DNA from: Ceratobasidium sp. AG-K
Taxonomy: Eukaryota; Basidiomycota; Agaricomycetes; Cantharellales; Ceratobasidiaceae
Length of the DNA: 64,000 nt
Assembly (NCBI GenBank): GCA_037039685.1
Contig: JAWNGF010000002.1
Span: 6,717,088 to 6,781,087 of the forward strand
Direction: 5' to 3'
The notes beneath the pieces were generated by a model, which saw nothing but the letters and a program-made list of their open reading frames with translations, was not told where the DNA came from and searched no databases. Shown one piece after another: positions 54,606-64,000 of the stretch. Position numbers and translations under genes: made by a program. Position 1 is the first letter of the stretch. Each line of letters begins with the position of its first letter.

Positions 54606-56192
54606 ATGAACCCGGATCAATACGACTGTCTTCAACGATGGCAGGACGCTCGACGGCAATTCGATAACTCCCTACAGCACCTCTTCAGATCAACCCAAGC
54701 TCTCAACGAGACTCTATCGGAACCTGGGCTGAATCCCACGCTGCTCGAGAAGGCTACCGTTGAGGCAGACCAATACGCGGGTGCTCTAGCCACTAGGGTA
54801 GAGAATTTGGTCAAAACCCAGGCCATATTGAAGATGATACGCAATAGATCAATCTCTCTCGTACCATTCAACAAACTCCCTTTGGAAATTTTACTTCCCA
54901 TCCTACGCACCATTGTATTCGATTCTGAACCCTACGATCTCGCTTTCGCTGCTGGGAATCCTGCGCGAATATCCGACCAATTACTCAAGATAACTCACGT
55001 GTGTACGTCCTGGCGCTCGCTTGTCATGCACACCCCTTCATTTTGGTCAACAATCCATGTTGAATACGGCGGTGCAAATCACATGGATATGACGTGGAGC
55101 CGGACGAGGGCGTATCTCGAACGCGCTCAAGGACAGCCATTGGTTGCTTCTTTCTGTGGGAGTAACACCAAGTTTCACCTGGCAATAATGGAAGTCAACT
55201 CGTCTTTTGGCCAATATTTCAAGAAATTCCGAGATCTGCGTTTGATCTTCTGGTCGCTCAGAGCGATAATGAGACATCTCAAATTATGGTTTACTGTTGG
55301 GCAACCTGGCACAGTGCAAAACCTAACACTTCACAGTGGTCATGGTTATTCTTCGCGCCTTCGTTTGCCGGATATTCCTCTCCCCCAGCAGCGAATTGAT
55401 TCATTCTTGGCTCCCATCCGCCGACTGTCGCTTCGCTTCGTTCGATTTGAATGGCCTTGCCCGGTATACCATAATCTGATTTTTCTAGAAATATGTAGCC
55501 TCGATGAGGAGAAGTCACCACGATTGTTACAGCTGCTAGGTGTCCTTGCCGCGAGTCCCAAACTCCGCCACCTCCAGCTCCAGAAGATCCATATTTTACC
55601 CGATATGGGGGGCTCCCCGCAGCCTGTTCTTCTGGCCGAGCTCGATTACCTCGATTTGCGAGGGGTGAATCCCAAAGGACTGTCTCTACTACTTCCCAAC
55701 CTTTTTGCGCCCTTACCAGGCCTGAACTTTAGAGTTGGAATACACCCTAACGTCGGTGGTGTAGGCTCGGTGACCCGTTCATTCATGTCTCGGAGTAGTA
55801 TTTCTGAGCTCTTCATTACTGCGTCAACCAGCCAAGGTCGGATCGCCCAATATCTCTCGGTAGTTCCGGACCTCACGCACCTCATACTCGATCTGAACCT
55901 CAGCCGTGGTGACGATATTCTCTTGGGAATGATATCCTATAATCATGCGGAGCCAACTCCGGAATGCGTACCAAGGTGCCCTAAACTCTCTCACTTGACC
56001 ATAACCAGGGGTCCACTCCAAAACGACACAATCCAACAGGTTGTCCACGCCCACTCTGACATACACGTCCTCAATCTTTTCGCTTGTTTCTTGGAACCGT
56101 TTGAGGAGGATGTGATAAGCTCTCTTGAGCCAATCGTCGCACAGGTGAACTGTGGTGGGAACACACCGCTTTGGTGTAAGCCAGTGACATAG
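54606..56192 (+). CDS. F-box protein, tandem copy 1
   Basis: Intronless, 528 residues from ATG 54606 (MNPDQYDCLQRWQDARRQFD). An N-terminal helical region leads to the F-box SLVPFNKLPLEILLPILRTI with the typical following TSWRSLVMHTPSFWSTI. About ten irregular leucine-rich repeats (for example LRHLQLQKI, LTHLILDLNLSRGD) fill the rest, ending in a conserved block HVLNLFACFLEPFEEDVISSL. F-box proteins bind Skp1 and select substrates for SCF ubiquitin ligases. It is one of three tandem paralogs with the same architecture, evidence of local duplication. Confidence 0.88.
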   Translation: MNPDQYDCLQRWQDARRQFDNSLQHLFRSTQALNETLSEPGLNPTLLEKATVEADQYAGALATRVENLVKTQAILKMIRNRSISLVPFNKLPLEILLPILRTIVFDSEPYDLAFAAGNPARISDQLLKITHVCTSWRSLVMHTPSFWSTIHVEYGGANHMDMTWSRTRAYLERAQGQPLVASFCGSNTKFHLAIMEVNSSFGQYFKKFRDLRLIFWSLRAIMRHLKLWFTVGQPGTVQNLTLHSGHGYSSRLRLPDIPLPQQRIDSFLAPIRRLSLRFVRFEWPCPVYHNLIFLEICSLDEEKSPRLLQLLGVLAASPKLRHLQLQKIHILPDMGGSPQPVLLAELDYLDLRGVNPKGLSLLLPNLFAPLPGLNFRVGIHPNVGGVGSVTRSFMSRSSISELFITASTSQGRIAQYLSVVPDLTHLILDLNLSRGDDILLGMISYNHAEPTPECVPRCPKLSHLTITRGPLQNDTIQQVVHAHSDIHVLNLFACFLEPFEEDVISSLEPIVAQVNCGGNTPLWCKPVT

Positions 56193-56368
56193 CCCTGAGC
56201 GGAGATCCTCCATTACATGTATGCGCTACCTTGGTTCGTAGATAACGGGATGTACAAGGTTGCTCCTTTAGATTCACATTTACAATCTCGAGTTATAAAG
56301 GAGTATTATTCCACAGATATCCGGTACAAACGGCTGGCCTAGGCCGTGGTTAGTAAGGCTGTACATGC

Positions 56369-56389
56369 GTGGTCCGTGCGTTGGCGCTT
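56369..56389 (+). promoter_or_regulatory. Shared F-box upstream element
   Basis: TGGTCCGTGCGTTGGCGCTT at 56370-56389, 107 bases before the second F-box start codon, nearly identical to the element in front of the first. Confidence 0.55.
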
Positions 56390-56495
56390 TACCAATGACA
56401 CTATATCGATACACCCCCTTCCCCAAATTCTCTAGCCCACTTATTTTTACCCGGCTCAATAAGCGTATCAACTCTGCCACTTGTGTACCAGCCAA

Positions 56496-58043
56496 ATGGG
56501 ATCGATTCAACCTGAGCCTCTCCAACTATGGAGAGACGCCCGACACCAGCTTGATAATGCGCTACAACAATTCACGTCAGCCAGCAAATCTCTCAAAGCC
56601 TCCTTGTCCCGGTCCTCGCTTGAATCGGAGCAACTTGACCGAATTGCTATGGAAATTGACCAATACTTGCCCAACATAATGCCCATGATAGAGCAGTTGA
56701 ATCGAGTGCGAGCTAACCTGGGGAGCATACGCAATCGATCAGTATCCCTTGTGCGAATCAACAAGCTACCTTTGGAAATCTTACTCCACATCCTCAGCTT
56801 CACTGTTCATGCTCTCGAGCCCCGTACTGCTGATGCTTCCTCGTCCGAGAAAATACAGCACCAAATGTTATCCACTGTAACACATGTTTGTGCGCTTTGG
56901 CGCTCACATGTCGTCCAGGCTTCCTCATTTTGGTCAAAGGTCTATCTGAAATATAATAGCAACATCCATCTTGTGGATTTATGCGATCGAATTAGAATGT
57001 GCACCAAGCGTATTCGGAGCCAACCTTGGATTCTTCATTTTGACGGTGGGCCAATCAGTTCCCGCCCAGACTTAGCGAGGATATATACTCGCCTTCGGGC
57101 TTGTATTGGCAATCTTCGAGAGCTGCGCTTGGTTAACTTTCGTTCTCATGAAATGATCCGACAATTTGTGACGGCCTGGTTGACGGATGGGCGGCCCCAA
57201 TCAGTCGATACACTATATATTGCGAATACTCAATCCTCTGCAAGCCTAGCCCTAACCAATTTGCCATTTTCTCGAGATCATATCGACTCCTTTGCGCTTT
57301 CTATTCGCAAGCTTTGGCTTCATAAGATATGTTTTGATTGGGACAGTCCAATATACCACAACCTCACCTCCCTAGAGCTCAGTAGTTTGAACATAAGTTT
57401 ATGCCCAAAGCTAGACGTGATTATCGGGATTCTTGTCGCTTGCCCCAAGCTTCGCAGCCTTCGACTCTATTATATGTCATTTCTACACGAAGGATCAAAC
57501 GCTGTGCAACCTGTTACTCTATCTGAGCTCTGCTCTCTCAGTCTGGCGGGGGCGGAGCCATGCCTTCTGCTTCCCATGCTGATTACCCCTTCGCGAGATC
57601 TACGTGTCAAGTTAGACTTACATCCTAGGGCCAGTGCGGCTGGCTCTGCTGTCCGGGAATATTTGTCCACTAATGATCCAACGAAACTTCATATCAGGCA
57701 TCCCCGGAATACCGAGGACCTTGTCGAATATCTTGAAGCCGCTCCTAGCTTGGCAGATCTTATCCTAGAGCTGAATCTCGGACCTGCAGACACGATTCTG
57801 TCCACTCTTATGACAGAGACGAGCAACGAGATCACGCTCAGGTGCCCAAAGCTTTGTGCACTCACCCTAGCAGAGGGTTCCCTCCAGAACGAGACCGTAC
57901 AGAAAGTGATTTCCTATTATCCACATATCCAGAAACTTCGATTGTACTGCTGCTTCTTAGAACCTTTCGATGAGGAATTGCTGTATTGGCTCCGACCGCA
58001 CGTCAAGGACGTGAAATGCACCACAAAGGTGCCATGGCGCTAG
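56496..58043 (+). CDS. F-box protein, tandem copy 2
   Basis: Intronless, 515 residues from ATG 56496 (MGSIQPEPLQLWRDARHQLD), chosen because the open frame upstream has no ATG and this start aligns with the other copies. F-box: SLVRINKLPLEILLHILSFT, then CALWRSHVVQASSFWSKVYL. Leucine-rich repeats follow (LRELRLVNF, LTSLELSSLN, LRSLRLYYM) and the shared C-terminal block KLRLYCCFLEPFDEELLYWL. Predicted SCF substrate receptor. Substrate unknown. Confidence 0.88.
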   Translation: MGSIQPEPLQLWRDARHQLDNALQQFTSASKSLKASLSRSSLESEQLDRIAMEIDQYLPNIMPMIEQLNRVRANLGSIRNRSVSLVRINKLPLEILLHILSFTVHALEPRTADASSSEKIQHQMLSTVTHVCALWRSHVVQASSFWSKVYLKYNSNIHLVDLCDRIRMCTKRIRSQPWILHFDGGPISSRPDLARIYTRLRACIGNLRELRLVNFRSHEMIRQFVTAWLTDGRPQSVDTLYIANTQSSASLALTNLPFSRDHIDSFALSIRKLWLHKICFDWDSPIYHNLTSLELSSLNISLCPKLDVIIGILVACPKLRSLRLYYMSFLHEGSNAVQPVTLSELCSLSLAGAEPCLLLPMLITPSRDLRVKLDLHPRASAAGSAVREYLSTNDPTKLHIRHPRNTEDLVEYLEAAPSLADLILELNLGPADTILSTLMTETSNEITLRCPKLCALTLAEGSLQNETVQKVISYYPHIQKLRLYCCFLEPFDEELLYWLRPHVKDVKCTTKVPWR

Positions 58044-58262
58044 TTGACGAACAGATCTGATGTAGTACGTTGGTCATGATCATTTGCATGCGTTACATTT
58101 CGGGTGAAGGAACTCAGCTCGGTGCAGATGTAGCGCTTGGTTGCGTTAGTACTACAAAAATACCAGAAGTTATGACAGACGATATTGTTGACTATGGCGT
58201 CCATAAAAGAATGGTCCTACTCAGGCTTGACTGGTAAGAGAGAATCGATGAGATAAGCAACA

Positions 58263-58288
58263 GTGGTCCGTGCATTGGTGAGGCGCTT
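58263..58288 (+). promoter_or_regulatory. Shared F-box upstream element, variant
   Basis: TGGTCCGTGCATTGGTG followed by AGGCGCTT, ending 98 bases before the third F-box start codon. Compared with the other copies it has a short insertion between TTGG and GCGCTT. Confidence 0.5.
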
Positions 58289-58385
58289 GTCTCATGCCGA
58301 ACGTGATCAAGCCAAAGACGGCTGTCATCTCGCTTTCGATACACCCCTACAGCTTTAGTGCAACCCCTAAATAAATACTACTCAA

Positions 58386-59936
58386 ATGTGTCTGGACTTG
58401 CCTCAGTCACTTCAGCGTTGGAAAGATGCTCAGCAACAGCTGGACGACGCAATCCAATGCTGCGTCATGGCCACCAAATCCCTCAATGTCTCTTTGTCTC
58501 GCGCCACGGTGGAGCCAAATGCGTTCGAGAAAGCTGCTGTCGAAATCAATCAGAATTGTAGCATGGATTCGAGAGTCGCGAAACTGTATCAAACACAAGT
58601 CACTCTGAGAAGAATACGCAATAGATCGGTATCTTGTGTACCAATCAACAAGTTACCCTGGGAGATTCTTTTACACATCTTAAATATCTCTATCCATACC
58701 GTCCAATCGCTCGGATCCACCCCATCATATCTCCTTCAACAACGTATGCTGTTCAACACGACCCATGTGTGCGCACTCTGGCGAAAAGTCATTGTGGATA
58801 CCACTCCATTTTGGTCGACGATCTATCTGAAGTATGGAATTAACATTCAACTCACCGGCATGTGCAACCAAACCACAGTTTGTCTGAATCGCGCTCGAAC
58901 CCACCCACTCGTGTTGCAATTCGACGGCCCCGGGGTCATATCTCGCTCAGATTTAGCGAGGTTACATTCCTGCGTTCGCGCACATCTCAAAAATACCAAA
59001 GAGTTACGCTTGTTAAACATGCAGTCCCACGAAATGGCACAAAAGAATCTTGCGTTTTGGCTAACAGATGGGAAGCCAGGTTCCGTTCAAACGCTAGCAA
59101 TTTGGACAAATACCAGAATTTCAGGGCGAATAAATCTGGGCAATCTTCCGCTTTCCCAAGAACGGATCGACTCGTTCCTACTTCCTATCCAGCACCTCAG
59201 ACTACACAAAGTATGCTTCGACTGGGATAGCCGTTTGTTTCATGGCCTTGTTGTACTGAAGCTCACGGATCTTGATGGAGCCGCCTCCCCGAGACTACCC
59301 GATATCGTAAACATTCTCGCAAAATGCCCAAAGCTCCGTAACTTTCAACTCGAAAACGTATTTATTCTGCCTGGCGAGCCAGACTCTCCAGAGCCCATCC
59401 TTTTACCCGAGCTCATATTCCTCAACCTACACCAAGTGAGCCCCCGAGGGTTATGCTTGCTGCTTCCCATGCTCGCGACCCCATCTACAGAGTTGGGTAT
59501 GAGAATAGACTTGCATCCTGGTACCAGTGAAGCTGGAATCGCCGTTCAAACGTTCCTATCACGTATCGGCCCCCACAAACTATGGATAGATAATACGACG
59601 AGCACAGACGGGCTGGTCGAATATTTTTCCGCTACCCCAGATCTCACCCATCTGATACTGGACCTAAACTCGGGACCCGGGGACACCCTCCTCGACACTT
59701 TGGTTCGGGATGTGGGCGGCGAACTGATACCCCAATGTCCTAAACTACAGGCGATAACCTTGACCGAGGGCTCGTTGCAAAATGATTCGGTGCGACGCAT
59801 GATAACGGTTTATCCTCATATCGAAAAGGTCCGGTTTTTTGCTTGCTTCTTGGAGCCGTTTGAGGAGGAATTACTATATTGGATCAAACCACTCGTCAAG
59901 GACGTACGATGTAGCTCAAGAGCGATCTGGCAATGA
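58386..59936 (+). CDS. F-box protein, tandem copy 3
   Basis: Intronless, 516 residues from ATG 58386 (MCLDLPQSLQRWKDAQQQLD). F-box: SCVPINKLPWEILLHILNIS, then CALWRKVIVDTTPFWSTIYL. Leucine-rich repeats include LRNFQLENVF, LIFLNLHQVS and LTHLILDLNSGPGD. The end KVRFFACFLEPFEEELLYWI matches the other copies. The repeats vary much more between copies than the F-box and the C-terminal block, as expected if they recognise different substrates. Confidence 0.88.
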   Translation: MCLDLPQSLQRWKDAQQQLDDAIQCCVMATKSLNVSLSRATVEPNAFEKAAVEINQNCSMDSRVAKLYQTQVTLRRIRNRSVSCVPINKLPWEILLHILNISIHTVQSLGSTPSYLLQQRMLFNTTHVCALWRKVIVDTTPFWSTIYLKYGINIQLTGMCNQTTVCLNRARTHPLVLQFDGPGVISRSDLARLHSCVRAHLKNTKELRLLNMQSHEMAQKNLAFWLTDGKPGSVQTLAIWTNTRISGRINLGNLPLSQERIDSFLLPIQHLRLHKVCFDWDSRLFHGLVVLKLTDLDGAASPRLPDIVNILAKCPKLRNFQLENVFILPGEPDSPEPILLPELIFLNLHQVSPRGLCLLLPMLATPSTELGMRIDLHPGTSEAGIAVQTFLSRIGPHKLWIDNTTSTDGLVEYFSATPDLTHLILDLNSGPGDTLLDTLVRDVGGELIPQCPKLQAITLTEGSLQNDSVRRMITVYPHIEKVRFFACFLEPFEEELLYWIKPLVKDVRCSSRAIWQ

Positions 59937-60141
59937 AGAAATATCAATAGATTGTATCATTCATTGACCTTGCAACTCCACCATGATCAGCAGCGAGTGG
60001 AGGAAATCGAACATTCCGAGCAATCATCGGTTTTAACAAAAGTAAAACAAGCGAATTCATTCATTTTCGAAACTACAGTTTCAGTTGTGGGACACGTAAC
60101 ATCTAGCCAACCAAAATTCCAAGCAACCTTCGGCCAGCTTT

Positions 60142-61671
60142 TTACCAGCGCTGAGCGAGGAGGTTGGTCGTGCCCGAAGGAGCACCAGTGACCACGGCCA
60201 CAGCATGCGACTTGAGGCTGGCGCTGAGGCTCGCGGGGGTGACGCTGCCATAATCGCCGAGCGCAACAGCAAGGTAACCAGCGACGCGGGGACTGCATAC
60301 ATCCGCAAAAATTAGCATATATTTGAATTTTGTTAGTGAAGATGTACTCACGTAGCCATGGAAGTACCAGAGATGGTGTTGGTCGCGGTCGTGCTTCCGA
60401 TCCAGGCGCTGAGGACGTTGACACCGAGAGCCCAGACGTCGAGGACGGAACCATAGTTGGAGAACGACGCCTTGCGGTTGCTCGAGTCGACGGCACCGAC
60501 AGTGTTGGCGGCAGCAACACGGGCAGGGCTGGTGTTGGCAGCATCAACGTTGCTGTTTCCTGCGGCGATGGAGAAGTGGACGCCAGAGCTGATGGCACTG
60601 CTGATGGCCGAGTCGAGGGCAGTGTTAGCGGAGCCACCGAGGGACATAGTCGCGACGGCGGGGCTAGAACCCTTGTTGGAGACGACCCAGTTGACTCCGG
60701 CAATGATGTCAGAGTAGGCACCGGAGCCAGCGTCGGACAAGACTGTAGGGATTAATGAGTCGGCAGTCCAGCCCCGAGCCGTGTTGCTTACCCTTGATGG
60801 CGACAATCTTGGCCGAGGTCGCGACACCATAGGTGGTGCCAACAGCAGTACCGGCGGTGTCTAGCAGGATCTTATGCGTTAATATCGAGGATTTCCGAAG
60901 TACCCTTATGCACTCACGAGTTCCGTGGCCGTTTCCGTCAGCGTTGGCATACTAATAAAGTATCGTTATTCAGGCGGCTTGAAGTTTGTAGCATTTATAC
61001 TTACACCGCCAAAGGTCGCGCCCCAGGACGCACGTCCGCCGAAGGTCGAGTGTGCGGTGTATATACCCTAAAATAGGATGAGTTGCTTGAATTACACAAG
61101 ACTTAAGAATGCCCACTTACAGTATCAATGCCATAGACGATAACGCCCGAACCGTTAGCACGCTTGGTCAGTTGCTGGGGGGCCTCCTGAGCCTCAGAAG
61201 TCATGCGCTTGAGGGCCTCGGCCTCGTCACCTTGTCTATACGATAGCATTAGTTCCGACTGAATGTATTAATTAATGTATGTTACTTACTCGTACTGGAT
61301 AGTGAAGATACCATCCTCGATGATGTATTCCACGTCCTTGGACTGGCGGACATAGTCGAGGTCCTTGCCCTTGAGAGTGGCAGCGTAGCCCTGGAAGACG
61401 CTCTCATACTTGTACTCGATGTTGGAGCCAGCGGTCGAGGCCGCGAGGAGAGCGGTCAAGTGAGCATTCTTGGAAACGCCATCCTTGAGCTTGCTAAATT
61501 CAAATAAATTTTAGTACCACGCTCCGCGACGATGAGAAACTGAGATACACACATGATGTAGGAGTTGGCCTTGACTGGGCCAGCGTGCTTGCCAATGGGG
61601 ATGTTGGCCGGGGCACCGAGAGCGGGGAGGAGAACTGCGAGGGCAGCGACGGAGAAGAATACAGCGCGCAT
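60142..61671 (-). CDS. Proteinase-K-like secreted subtilase (peptidase S8), intact copy
   Basis: Eight exons (61553-61671, 61290-61493, 61121-61235, 61005-61067, 60918-60951, 60792-60860, 60352-60742, 60142-60292) total 1,146 nt, 381 residues. Signal peptide MRAVFFSVAALAVLLPALGA, then an I9 inhibitor propeptide (KLKDGVSKNAHLTALLAA to VEYIIEDGIFTIQYE). The catalytic triad is Asp in VIVYGIDTG, His in GHGTHTAGT and Ser in SGTSMATP, with the oxyanion Asn in AAGNSNVDAA. It is a small enzyme ending TTNLLAQRW with no extra domain. Predicted extracellular endopeptidase for protein nutrition or host degradation. Two relatives follow upstream on the same strand. Confidence 0.93.
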
Positions 61672-62438
61672 AATGAACGAAGATACGAAGACTGGCTGGT
61701 GAGGCGAGGCTGGGTTACTGCAAGTGTAGCTGAGACAACTGCTTGAGGATTGACGGTCGGCCCAGCGCCGTTTTATAATCTCCCCCAACCACAGATACTC
61801 TGAATACTGCTCGCGCTCCTGTCGGGCTCGCGACCACTACAAGTCTAAGAATAGGTTATCTGGGAAGTTGCAGCAATTAATGAGAATTGAGCGCATGTGG
61901 ACGAGTGGCTGACGTGCTCGTTCGTAGTCGGAAGACTTCGCACGCATGCGCTCGCGGAAGCATCGGCAGCATTCAGATACCATATACCGCGTTTGTCAGT
62001 TTAAACCAAAATGAACAGAACCATCTGCCGGGCAGATGAGCACATCTCAGACAGACGGAAGCCAAAACGCCAGCGTGATAGGAGGCATTCTCATCATTGG
62101 CATGCGTATCCTTGGCTTGGCGGATAAATCATTCCCAGATAAGACGCAATCGCGTAACCGCGACTTCGCAAACAAGCGTTCTGGGATTCTTGATATTCGC
62201 GAAGACCGGCGGAGAGAGCCGAGGAGGTTCCGTCTGGTGTCACATGGCGAGCGTGACAGGCAGTACCCGGGCAGTGGGAATGTCACATAGGTGCTCAAGC
62301 ACTGGGACGGTGTTGCCTCGCATGCTTCTCGCGATGTCGAGGTTCAGAGTATGGTAGAGACTGCTTATGACGTAAGCAGAGGCCTGACATGACATTTGTG
62401 ACTGTTTGCTACCATCGCCGCCTGTGAGTAAGACCAGT
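61672..62438. other. Intergenic stretch between subtilase copies
   Basis: The promoter side of the intact subtilase (pyrimidine-rich leader, TTTTATAATC at about 61,770, a possible TATA element) and the 3' flank of the relic. No gene supported. Confidence 0.4.
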
Positions 62439-63275
62439 TTACCACTGCTCCGCGAAGCGGTTGATTGACAACAGGACTTCGGTAACTACAGGCTTAGCTT
62501 TATCACTGAGGTCTTTACCGAGCTGACCAGGAGCCTTGTTCACATACTTGTTAATGGCGACTGCAAGCATTCCGGCGAGGTCTCGCACCACGTAATGTGT
62601 CAGGAGGGAGTCGCTCGCCTTTAAATGCCATTATCTTCGCCTCAGCTGCGAGCCCGAAACCTTTCCCGGCGGCGGCATTAGCCGTATCTGAACATGGTGA
62701 TTCAGCCTCGCCGACTTTCCTGAGGCTAAAGCGAGGGTATACTTACGGGTTCCGTGTCCATCCCCATCTTTGTCCCCGTGCTAAAACCACCGAGCGACAT
62801 TACTGTAAAGATTTCCTTGGAATTCGACGGACACGAACCACTCACGCCGCCGAAAGTCACACCACAAGATGGGCGCCCGCCAAATTTAAAGTAAACCCCC
62901 TGTTCGCGTATGAGCGTGGTTACTCCAGTTGTGGGCTATCAAAGCTAACCGTATCGACACTGTAAATGACAGCACCCTCCCCTTGGCCGCTCTGGAGTTG
63001 GTCTGTTCCCCTGGCAATATACCGATCTACCGCTGCCTCGACTAGTTCACTGGTAGGCGAGAGTCCATCGAGGCCAAATCTACTCACAGATGTTAGTTAG
63101 AAGTATAGGAGTACACCCACCATCCACAGACTAACTCGTACAAAACGGACACGGTGGAATGCCGTTCAATGTATTTGATGCCTTTTATCGCCCGAATAGT
63201 CTTCAATATGTCGAGACTGCGAAGCTGGACAGCAACACCAACAATTGCACCACCATTGTAGTAGGTCATTGATCA
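62439..63275 (-). pseudogene. Subtilase relic with central deletion
   Basis: Minus-strand exons show a propeptide (TIRAIKGIKYIERHSTVSVLYE), then FGLDGLSPTSELVEAAVDR, the Asp motif AVIYSVDTG, GGRPSCGVTFGG and the His motif region DKDGDGHGT. After AEAKIMAFKG the reading passes within a few codons to LAGMLAVAINKYVNKAPGQ and the normal C-terminus NRFAEQW with stop at 62439-62441. The segment that should hold the oxyanion Asn and the nucleophile Ser (SGTSMA), about 130 residues, is absent. No signal peptide exon was found. The copy cannot be an active protease. Confidence 0.8.
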
Positions 63276-63615
63276 TTGCGAGTTAGACTCGCTGAACAAC
63301 TAGATCCATAGTCTTACCAATTTCCTTGGTCCAAGTATCCATCCGTTGATACGAGACAGCAGTTGAGGATGTATATGCACAAGCAAACATAACATATGTA
63401 ATTGGCCATTTGATTTATGCCACTAACGATCATCCCACAAAAGCAATTAGCTCTCACCCTAGAGAGGCAGAAGGCTCAGGCAGTGACAAAGTTGGTCGTC
63501 GGCCAATCCCGAGACATGTGGGTATCAGCCGTGTAATATTAACCAATAGGTTACTACAAGAAAGTAATCGCGGAGTCTCTACTAAGGAAAGCAAATAAAA
63601 CTTCGTCCAATGATA
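63276..63615. other. Short intergenic stretch
   Basis: About 340 bases between the relic and the partial subtilase. Only short frames. The promoter and first exon of the relic may have been here but cannot be recognised. Confidence 0.35.

Positions 63616-64000
<385 letters not shown>

Overview
The window looks like nuclear DNA of an agaricomycete (mushroom-class basidiomycete), most like Rhizoctonia/Ceratobasidiaceae. Genes are split by many short GT-AG introns of about 50-65 nt. The families present are typical of that group: NACHT-WD40 NLR-like proteins, a DUF6589 protein, F-box families, a GPI-type chitin deacetylase, proteinase-K-like subtilases and a Ty1/copia element. Species assignment is inference; I ran no search. 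Exon boundaries were worked out by eye from splice sites, reading phase and paralog comparison.

Layout. 1-0.27 kb: 3' end of an acidic-tailed protein. 2.5-21.2 kb: tandem pair of NACHT-WD40 genes with identical core exon lengths, a probable 3' relic of a third copy upstream, and a full-length but decayed copia retrotransposon (10,353-15,258) between them. 22.5-26.5 kb, minus strand: a broken SGNH-hydrolase-like gene, a complete SKP1 gene and a shortened SKP1 paralog. 27.2-30.7 kb: chitin deacetylase and a frameshifted F-box gene. 31.95-37.78 kb: a mobile element with 207-bp identical terminal inverted repeats and a 9-bp target-site duplication, carrying a RecQ-like helicase and a DUF6589 protein in convergent orientation. 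38-50 kb: ordinary genes (four-helix membrane protein, histidine acid phosphatase, Sld3-like replication factor, proline-rich disordered protein, BAHD-type acyltransferase). 51-54 kb: intron-containing tRNA-Asn with a half-gene copy, and 3-ketoacyl-CoA thiolase. 54.6-59.9 kb: three tandem intronless F-box genes sharing an upstream element. 60.1-64.0 kb: three subtilases in tandem (intact, internally deleted, and one running off the window).

How they fit together. The SKP1 genes and four F-box genes are parts of SCF ubiquitin ligases and seem to be expanding locally. The NACHT-WD40 genes look like fungal NLR-type STAND sensors that grow by tandem duplication. The strongest candidate for an undescribed system is the 5.8-kb element at 31,959-37,769. 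Its layout (about 200-bp TIRs, 9-bp target duplication, two convergent genes starting just inside the TIRs) parallels Mutator/MuDR, yet its genes are a RecQ-like helicase and a DUF6589 protein instead of recognisable mudrA/mudrB.
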